Source: Terfezia claveryi
Taxonomy: Eukaryota > Ascomycota > Pezizomycetes > Pezizales > Pezizaceae
DNA: 64,000 nucleotides
Direction: 5' to 3'
NCBI GenBank assembly: GCA_015179025.1
Contig: WHUX01000090.1
Location: 62,001-126,000, forward strand
Positions 56,600 through 64,000 of this stretch are shown here, piece by piece. Both the position numbers and the translations under genes were made by a program. A model generated the notes under the pieces. The model was not told the DNA's origin. It searched no databases and was given only the letters and a program-made list of their open reading frames with translations. Position 1 is the stretch's first letter. Each line of letters opens with the position of its first letter.

Positions 56600-59500
56600 G
56601 TCAAATACTAACAATACTTAGAAGCACAGGAGGAGTGCATACATATTGAAGGACGATGGGGCATCGGACAACTTCGTGAGCAGTAGCTATGTCCAAAGCC
56701 TAAGGAGCATGTCAGGAGTAGTACTAGAAGAGAAGGAGGTGGGGGTTATGAGAGTACGAACGGCCGATACACACAACCCAGCAAGAATTCCCAAACAGGT
56801 AATCAAACTAAGGCTAAAGATGGGAACATATAAATATGAGGCATGGTTTACAGTATATGACCTGGTAGACTATGATATTATCCTAGGTAAGTGATGGATG
56901 CAACACATCAACCTCCGCCATCAGATCAACAATAAAACGAATATAATGTGGATTTGGGACGAACCTAAGGAAAATGGGGAGGTGGACCAGACACTACATA
57001 CAGTAAGAGGGTTGAGACCAGAAGAGGAAGGAGCGGGAGAAAAGACTCAAAAGAGGCATGGATAATAGATGCAGCTAAGGAAGGCATAGACCTATGCTTC
57101 ATGGACGATGTTATAAGGATAAGAAGAAAGAGTGGAGGAAAGGTAGATGGGTAGAAGTGAGACGAGTGAGTCAGAGCCAAAAGGGGATGTGGCAGAAGAA
57201 GAAATATGGAAGGAGCTAGGAGAGGTAGAAGGGAAGGCATGTGTTCAGTAATAGCAAAGAACTTTATCCTATTTCAACCAGTATCATCACTACCATCAGC
57301 GTCACGAGAGACATTTAAAATAATACTAAGGGAAGGCCCACTGGCAATACCAAACCACTAGCCATGGCGGTCCTCAATCTTCGAAAATGAGGAAATCCTT
57401 AGACAGATACAAACGGGCCTGGAGAAGGGGTGGGTATCACCATCAACATTGGAGTTTGCATCACCAGTCTTGTTTGTTCTAAAAAAAGATAGCAAACTGA
57501 GGATGTGCATTGACTATCGCAGACTGAATGATATCACAGTGAAAGATAGATACCCAATACCCAACATCGATGATCTCCTACATAAACTGAAAGGGGCTGC
57601 ATGGTTTACTAAGTTAGATCTGGCAAGCAGATATCACCAAGTAGCAGTAGCAGCAGAAGATCGAGCAAAGACAGCATTTACTACAAAATTTGGTAACTTC
57701 GAATGGAATGTACTACCATTTGGGCTATGTAATGGACCGTCACACTTCATGCGAATGATGAACAAGCTATTGAGGAGGAGGAAGATGGAGAGCTATGTAG
57801 TAGTATACCTAGACGATATCCTGATATTCAGTAAGACACAGAGAGAACATGAAGAACATGTAGCAGCGGTACTGGACGTACTGTGAAGAGAGCAATTTAA
57901 ACTACAGCCAAGTAAGTGCTTCTTTGCAAAGAAAGGGGTGGAATTCTGCAGGTTTTGGGTAGACGAGTTGGGCGTGCATACAGAGGAAGGGAAGGTAGCA
58001 GCAGTACGGGATTGGCCAACTCCAACCAAACCTCAAGATGTTAAGGAGTTCCTAGGCCTTACGGGGTTTTACCGGAAGTTCATTCATCACTATGCACAAA
58101 TCGCAAGACCACTATATATAGGTGCACAGCAGACAAAGGAGGTATTTACATGGACAGAAGACTGCGAACACGCATTTCAGACACTAAAGAAACGAGTGAC
58201 AGAAGCACCAGTCCTGACGATACCAGACCGTGAAGGAGGGAGATGGAGCTTAAGAACAGATGCAAGCAAATTCGCTATGGGGGCAGCACTGATACAGGCA
58301 CCAGCAGAAGGTGGTGATGATAAGGTTATTGGGTATTTTAGTAGGAAGTTTAAGAATGTGGAAACAAGATACCCTACATATGACCGAGAGCTGTTAGCAA
58401 TTAAGGAAGCTATAATACACTTCAGATACTACCTACATGGCCAACCCTTTATAGTATATACGGATTATGCGTCAATCCAACATATCCTACGTCAGCGGAA
58501 ATTATCAACGCGTCAAATGGGCATGCTAGATATACTCCAACACTTTGAATATGATATTAAGTATTGGCCAGGGGCACGGAACGCAGTGGCAGACGCCCTT
58601 AGCCGAAGGCCAGACTATAAGGGAACCGAAGCGCTGACGCTGGCAGCTATGGTGGTATCAGGGGAGGAGTGGACGCAGGAGGTAGTAGCAAACTACAGTG
58701 GAGATAGATACTTTGGCCCAATTCTCACATGGATAACAAAAGAGGAGAAAGGGGAGGTAGTAATAAAGGAGTTGAGGAAGGAGCTAGGTACATTGATAGA
58801 GAGTAGGAGGAAGAGATTTATAATAGACAAGGAGACAGGACTACTACTTACAGCCAGAGACAACCAGATCTGTATCCCAAGAGGAGAGGGATTAAGACAC
58901 CAACTATTCCATGAAGCACATGATTCGGAACTAGCAGGACACTTTGGAGTGAGCCAAACATACAACATACTGAACAAGAGGTTCTTCTGGCCACAAATGC
59001 TAGCATCGGTAAAAGCATACGTCAGTACATATGATACATGCCAAAGAGTTAAAGCAGCTAAACGATAGGGTCCATTAATACTGCTGCCAATCCCAGAAGG
59101 AAGATGGAGTAGGATCGGAATTGATTTCATGGTAGGGCTGCCAACGAGTAAGAGGGGAAGCAATAATTGCATTATAACAATTATAGACCATATGACAAAG
59201 AGAGCACATTAGTTTGGGATGAAGGAAGAGACGTCAGCAGAAGAATTTGCGTGGCTGTTTATGGACAAATATGTGAGGCTGCATGGTATTCCCGTACAAA
59301 TCGTATCCGATCGGGACGTCCGATTTATGAGTGACTTTTGGAGGGTACTATGGAAACAACTGGGAACAAACTTAACTCCTAGTACCCTATTCTACCCACA
59401 GACAGATGGGCAGGCGGAGAAAGCGAACGACATATATGGCAGATACCTAAAACCTTTGCTACATGATATACAGAAAACTGGGATGAGATACTAGGCCTAG

Positions 59501-60303
59501 CAGAGTTCGCATACAATAGCAGCACACATAGTAGCATAGGCCGCCCTCCATTCGAATGTAACCTAGGATACGTCCCGAGTATTCCCCTAGACTCAATTGG
59601 TGGACTGGTAACGGCAAGAGCTAGTTATAGCACAGTAAGAAGCGAGACAGCGGAGATATTCCAGAAGACCCTCACTACAATACTTAATGATGCTAAGAGT
59701 ATGTTGCAAGAGGCCCAATCCCAGCAGGAAGCAGCAATGTCAAACCAGCAACCAGCGAACTTTAAGGTAGGAGATGAAGTACTACTATCGACAGCACACC
59801 TACCATCCATATATGGGAACCCAGCTACCGACAGTAATAAGCTACGGCATCGCTACACAGGGCCTTTTAAGGTAGTATGAGTAAGAGGAAATGCGGCAAA
59901 GTTAGAACTATCAAGAGACCTAGGGATCGGGGAAGTACAGAATGTTGGAGTATTAAAAAAATATCTGCGAGAATAAAGAGAAGAGCAGGGTCCAGAGAGA
60001 GTGGCATTGCCACCACCCCCACTAAGACGGGTAACTGATGGAGAAGTGCAGGAGGTGGAGAGAATAGTAGATCATGAGAGAACAGGAACAAACAGACGGA
60101 ATTGGAAATACTTGGTGAAATGGAGGGGATTTGGTGAGGAGCATAACGAATGGCTATCTCAAGAACAGCTGAAGAATAGCAGGCAGTGCGTGGAGGAGTA
60201 TCATAGAGAGAAGGAATTGGGATTGGTAGAGTGGAGGATACCGAGGGGAGAAATGAAGGAGAGATATGGGAGGGTGAGGAGGATTAACCTTAAAGTAAAG
60301 TAG
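56600..60303 (+). pseudogene. Pol polyprotein of the chromovirus, with chromodomain
   Basis: Domains in order: an aspartic protease trace with LKDDGASDNFVSSSYVQSL (56650; the usual D-S/T-G reads D-D-G); reverse transcriptase (57449-57886) with CIDYRRLNDITVKDRYPIP, LDLASRYHQV, LPFGLCNGPSHFMR and the active-site VVYLDDILIFSK; RNase H (LRTDASKFAMGAAL, YDRELLAIKEAI, YTDYASI); integrase with HEAHDSELAGHFG, a zinc site missing one Cys (STYDTCQRV), catalytic motifs IGIDFMVGLP, IVSDRDVRFMSDFW and TDGQAEKAND; and a C-terminal chromodomain (60050-60210: VERIVDHERTG, WKYLVKWRGFGEEHNEWLSQ). In-frame stops occur at 57884 (TGA), 59066 (TAG), near 59210, near 59492 and near 59880. A chromodomain normally directs integration to particular chromatin. 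Confidence 0.9.
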
Positions 60304-60349
60304 AACAGTTTTTCGACCGGGCGAATTGTATTATTTTACAGGGGGGCAG

Positions 60350-60443
60350 TGTAGAGGTATCTTAGAGGCTTGGCACGAGCATAAGGAGAGGAGGACGGTA
60401 GAACTGGAACCTTAGCAATGCTATAACCTATATACCTATTACA
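60350..60443 (+). repeat. Right LTR
   Basis: Identical to 54393-54486, followed by the AAATC duplication. Confidence 0.95.
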
Positions 60444-60448
60444 AAATC

Positions 60449-61020
60449 TGTGAAGGAGAATCCAAAGATTAGCGGAGGAGGCGAGTTTGGATTGATTTTT
60501 TTTGTTATATATGTAGCTGAATTCTTCTCATTCAGCAAGTGGACCCTCTGATACTTTCTGAATGGCAGTATATATGCCATAGGTTTCATATATTTAAGTA
60601 CTCCCTTGACATACATAATATCGAAATATATGTGGGATAATTGTAATAGAGCTATTTCCAACACTTAAGTTAAGAGTACTTACTAACCGCTCTCTACACA
60701 TGCATCGTACGGACTAGGTATGATATTATTTAAATAAGTAGGCCCCAGATGAACCACGATACGGATACCGATCGCAATCGGTACACAGTAAATACCGATG
60801 TGATGTGTGCGCACGCGCCAAGCTGTCTCATCTTCTGCAATTATATTGCAATCTGCCTTTGCGAAGTATATTCTATTGTTCCGGCATCGTGCCGGACGCG
60901 ATAGTTATTTACTGTATCTCGTGTGTCAAAAACACTCGTAAGTAGTAAGTTTAAGGATATCGGACCTTGTTCTCATGCCCAGCCTGATCCCTCTGTTTTT
61001 ACAGCACACCCTGCCGTACA
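60449..61020. other. Intergenic, promoter side of the fucosyltransferase gene
   Basis: AT-rich, no gene seen. The ORF at 60428-60664 (minus) overlaps the LTR end and has no support. Confidence 0.5.
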
Positions 61021-62832
61021 ATGGTTTTGCATCTTCGCAGCGTTCCCCGAGGGTTTCTCAACACGCTCGCCGGCCTTCTCATAATCATCCTAATTACCAC
61101 TCTACTCAATTTCCAGTACGTGCGCCTGGGGAACGCTGGTGGTGGCCTGGAAAATGCTCGTCTTGACCACGAGCAGAGTGTGACAACCAACATACCGCCA
61201 AATTGGTTTGAGCACCTGTTGGGAGCCGCCTGTACTGCAGCGCCTGTGACGGTTGTGCAGACTGTCACAGTTACTGTTGACAACCCCAAGGCGACTGGCA
61301 AGAGCAAGTTTCCTGCCGGCGTCTTTAAAGCTCACGACGAGGATTACTCTTCTCTTCTGACAGACGCCGATCTCCCCGTCCTCGCTGCTCTTCGCAACTA
61401 CACACTTCCTTCAGTGGATCCCAGCGTTTCCAGTCCCGTCTTCACATCCTCAGTCCATGCCCGCCAGCGGGTCTTTGATCAGCTCTATTCCATCGGGTCG
61501 CCCACCGGCCCTGCTTCCTGGGAATATTACCTCGCCATTCTTCCGCCCGGCCGCCTTCCACCACTGACCCACATCGCTCAACATTATATTCATACTCATC
61601 AGCACCCATCGCCAACAGCTTGTAAGGAACAGACCCGCTTCCTCGTGTTACCTAGTTACCGTCGTGGTAGTGGCATAGGTTCTATCATCCACGGTGTCAC
61701 CCACGCACTTAGTGCAGCAATTCGAAGCGGAAGAGTGCTCATCTACGACGAGCGGGATGGGAGCGGCGAACGAGAAGGGCCACCAGCTATGCTGTTCAGT
61801 GGCAATGGGGAAGATTGTCCCGGAAAGAAGAGGGGGATGGGCTGTTTCTTTGAACCCATCACGAGCTGTTCTTGGAGTGATGTCCGTTTTACCGATAGCG
61901 AGGAAGGTAACGCAAATGCGATTCTCTTTAGGCCGTACGACCCAAATGGAAATAAGGAGGTGAAGCATCCAACTTTGGGATATGGTACTAGATATGGCGA
62001 TATCCCGGCAGTTCTGGGAAAACTTCTGCAGGAGTGGGAAGAGCTAGCTTCAGGGAACACTGGGATCACTATGTCCCCGAATGCCAGGAAGTTGTGGTGG
62101 CGGGTTCAAGGCGCCGGGTATCTTGCTCGACTTAATCCTTGGGCCATATCACGAATTCGAGACAATCGTCGGGGGACTAAGTTGACGAGAGTAGGAGTTC
62201 GCGGGGTAAATACCTATCCTCCATATACCACCATCCAGCCATATTTGTCAAATACTAACAACCCTTTGTTGAACCGTCAGACACAAACTGACTTACCCAT
62301 GCCATTCCCTCTGCCCGCCAACACCTTCTCCATCCACGTCCGCCACGGCGACAAAGCCACTGAAATGGACCTCGTCCCGTTTATCAACTACCTCTCCTCC
62401 GCTGCTGCAATCGCAGATGCCAATCCGTCCCGCGGCGGGCCTAGCAAGTCCGTCTTCCTCAGCACAGAAGACCCAACAGTCATTGATGAGATGCTTGCAT
62501 TCGCAGCCCTAGACAACCCAAGCAAGACCGGTGACACGACGTCCAATATACAATGGACATTCTTCTACACGAAAAACCTGCCGAGGAATAATGGTGGGCC
62601 AAAGACTGAAGTTAATACCGGTGGGAGAGTAGAAACAACCCTGATGCATTTAGGGGAGTTGATGATAGGGTTAGAAGCGGGAAGCTGGGTGGGAACGAGG
62701 AACAGTAATTGGTGTAGGCTGGTGGAGGAATTAGCACAGGTCTGGGTTGGGGGAAGTGCTGGTAGTGGAGAGGCACCAGGGGTGTTTATGGAGGTTGGAG
62801 GGCGGGGCGATTGGGTGGATTATCATTTCTGA
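61021..62832 (+). CDS. GT23-type (FUT8-like) glycosyltransferase, type II membrane protein
   Basis: A single-exon ORF of 603 codons. The N-terminus is short and basic, followed by one membrane span (GFLNTLAGLLIIILITTLLN, residues about 11-30), the layout of a Golgi type II transferase. A stem follows, then a catalytic region with RFLVLPSYRRGSGIGSIIHG (nucleotide-sugar loop-like), CFFEPITSCSWSDV, WWRVQGAGYLARLNP, FSIHVRHGDKATEM at about residue 436 (GT23 enzymes have HVRRTDK here), SVFLSTEDPTVIDE and LMHLGELMIGLEAGSWVGTR followed by NSNWCRLVEEL. These match fungal relatives of alpha-1,6-fucosyltransferase (GT23). The HGDK variant and the lack of a typical FUT8 SH3 domain leave donor and acceptor uncertain; fucose transfer is inferred. 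The ATG chosen puts the anchor at the start. Confidence 0.75.
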   Translation: MVLHLRSVPRGFLNTLAGLLIIILITTLLNFQYVRLGNAGGGLENARLDHEQSVTTNIPPNWFEHLLGAACTAAPVTVVQTVTVTVDNPKATGKSKFPAGVFKAHDEDYSSLLTDADLPVLAALRNYTLPSVDPSVSSPVFTSSVHARQRVFDQLYSIGSPTGPASWEYYLAILPPGRLPPLTHIAQHYIHTHQHPSPTACKEQTRFLVLPSYRRGSGIGSIIHGVTHALSAAIRSGRVLIYDERDGSGEREGPPAMLFSGNGEDCPGKKRGMGCFFEPITSCSWSDVRFTDSEEGNANAILFRPYDPNGNKEVKHPTLGYGTRYGDIPAVLGKLLQEWEELASGNTGITMSPNARKLWWRVQGAGYLARLNPWAISRIRDNRRGTKLTRVGVRGVNTYPPYTTIQPYLSNTNNPLLNRQTQTDLPMPFPLPANTFSIHVRHGDKATEMDLVPFINYLSSAAAIADANPSRGGPSKSVFLSTEDPTVIDEMLAFAALDNPSKTGDTTSNIQWTFFYTKNLPRNNGGPKTEVNTGGRVETTLMHLGELMIGLEAGSWVGTRNSNWCRLVEELAQVWVGGSAGSGEAPGVFMEVGGRGDWVDYHF

Positions 62833-64000
62833 GGTGGTCTAAATATCAATTGTTTTACGATTTACAAACCCCCATGGTACGGGCGTTAACTTAATAATGA
62901 CGTCAATGTTTCTGAATATAAATATCTAATCCACATGCAACCAACAATAATGAATGTGTCAGAACTGAATCTATGCTAGTATTCACGCCAAGCATGCTGT
63001 CCAAAGGTCAATAATATTCTTAACTATACTTCAGGAAGTCTCTGATATACAGATGCGAGGGGTAGTGCAACCAGACTACAGATATCTAAGGGATTCAATT
63101 AGGTTGCAAAAAGAAAGCAGAGGTAGACCACACCACACCCGATCCCTGTCCTGAGTTTTGCCAGTTTAGTACAACCTACTCACTGATTCTCGTGAATCTA
63201 GATATTTTCTAAATGGGGCCTCCAGGTTGGGAGTACCAGGTACAAGTATACGTCTCCACGAATTTCCAACCCACCCCTACTTACTACATAGCTATTATAA
63301 GCTTGGGTAGCGAAAGGAATAAAAAATGCTGCCAATCCGCATCGATGTGTTCTTCCAAGGAAGCGTTTTCCGTAAGTTAATGGCCCTTTCTGCACTCCCG
63401 CCGGTCGCCCTAGAAGGAAAGTGATGCTGGACAAGGATTAGCAGGGATTCCCAGGCAGGAAAGTGATGGATAGGGACGGTCTATACTGTATCAGCAGAAG
63501 AAAACTTGCATATTTCCTCAAGATGATAGAGTACTAGAACCATAGCATTAAGACTATAGCGATCTCTAGAATAACTCTGTTATTGTTACTTTGAATACAC
63601 ACGATCTCCTCTCTCCACGATTCTTCGCTCTTATAACCTCGTAATCTTACTTCTGTGGTAGTCTGGCCTGGAGGGGCTAGTGCAAGCCAGACTACTTCTG
63701 CGGCATCCCCCACGTTATATTAATTTAGTCTGGTTGGCACAAGCCCCTCGTAGATATTAATTATCGAGCAGAGGGTACTAAAGCAGTCTAGCCTAGTTTA
63801 GTAGCATGTAAACCTAACCTCGCCAAAACTCACGATATTGCACGGCTTGGCAGTTACAGTACTGCCATGGGGGGAATGCTGTAATAATACTCTATATGCA
63901 ACAGATTAAATAATATGCACCTCAGATACACAAATGTCTAATTTGCCGGAGATAACGATGTGTCTTGGTGTTACTCAGGGGGCCCTAATAATTCTGATGC
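62833..64000. other. Intergenic with dispersed short palindromes
   Basis: No gene seen to the window end. Repeat copies lie at 63055-63080, 63659-63694 and 63726-63750. Confidence 0.55.
63659..63694. repeat. Hairpin of the TAGTCTGG repeat family
   Basis: Arms TAGTCTGGC and GCCAGACTA enclose CTGGAGGGGCTAGTGCAA. Another core with AAGCCCCTCG follows at 63726-63750. Confidence 0.8.

Larger units (their letters stand above)
54393..60443 (+). mobile_element. Ty3/gypsy chromovirus with 94-bp LTRs
   Basis: A 6051-bp LTR retrotransposon flanked by a 5-bp duplication AAATC (54388-54392 and 60444-60448). LTRs at 54393-54486 and 60350-60443 are identical over all 94 bases and start TG and end CA. The sequence after the left LTR (TGGTAGCAACACC) fits a tRNA primer site starting with TGG, and a G-rich AGGGGGGCAG run just before the right LTR fits a polypurine tract. 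The internal order is gag, protease, RT, RNase H, integrase, chromodomain. Several in-frame stops break the polyprotein, so this copy is not autonomous. Confidence 0.95.

Noticed and set aside
1..64000. CRISPR arrays, operons or a biosynthetic gene cluster
   Set aside because: The spliced eukaryotic gene structure excludes the first two, and no polyketide, peptide or terpene synthase core gene is present.

Overview
The window is from a filamentous ascomycete nuclear genome. Most genes are interrupted by short introns of about 50-70 nt with GT donors, CTAAC/CTGAC-like branch sites and AG acceptors, and the products are typical of fungi: a HOG-pathway MAPKKK, a Rax1-type RGS protein, a BLI-3-like flavin-fold protein, an RCR-like PY protein and a Gemin2 homologue. 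Low gene density and abundant decayed transposons would fit a Pezizomycete such as a truffle relative, but that placement is inference.

Layout. 1-5.4 kb: 3' end of a tRNase Z gene, convergent with a four-exon Ssk2/SskB-type MAPKKK. 5.4-9.6 kb: gene-free, with a Mutator-like (MULE) transposase fossil. 9.6-17 kb: Rax1-like RGS protein, an unidentified gene relic, a GPALPP/DUF3752 protein, an RCR-like membrane protein (four exons, easily missed by ORF calling) and a conserved acidic protein. 17.9-25.2 kb: a polytopic membrane protein with an alpha/beta-hydrolase domain, an AT-rich desert, derlin, and phosphoserine aminotransferase. 25.6-33.6 kb: Tc1/mariner fossil, a single-pass membrane protein, an unknown Ser/Pro-rich protein, an alpha/beta-hydrolase pseudogene and a 1351-bp Harbinger-type element with perfect 28-bp inverted repeats, a 3-bp target duplication and an intact Myb/SANT-like ORF. 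34-38.3 kb: BLI-3-like protein, a nest of short palindromes, ornithine aminotransferase. 38.3-44.5 kb: repeats, a possible small secreted protein and a pogo-like element with about 80-bp inverted repeats. 44.6-46.9 kb: mitochondrial FAD glycerol-3-phosphate dehydrogenase. 50.7-53.8 kb: BTB protein convergent with Gemin2. 54.4-60.4 kb: a Ty3/gypsy chromovirus with very short, identical 94-bp LTRs but broken ORFs. 61.0-62.8 kb: a GT23 (FUT8-like) fucosyltransferase candidate.

The genes are housekeeping loci without an operon-like functional theme: stress signalling, ER quality control, serine, arginine and glycerol metabolism, snRNP assembly and protein glycosylation. The least explained signal is a dispersed family of tiny palindromic repeats built on TAGTCTGGYTNGCAC / GTGCNARCCAGACTA. 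More than twenty copies lie between genes, some form near-perfect hairpins, some are nested, and copies lie inside the introns of two metabolic genes.
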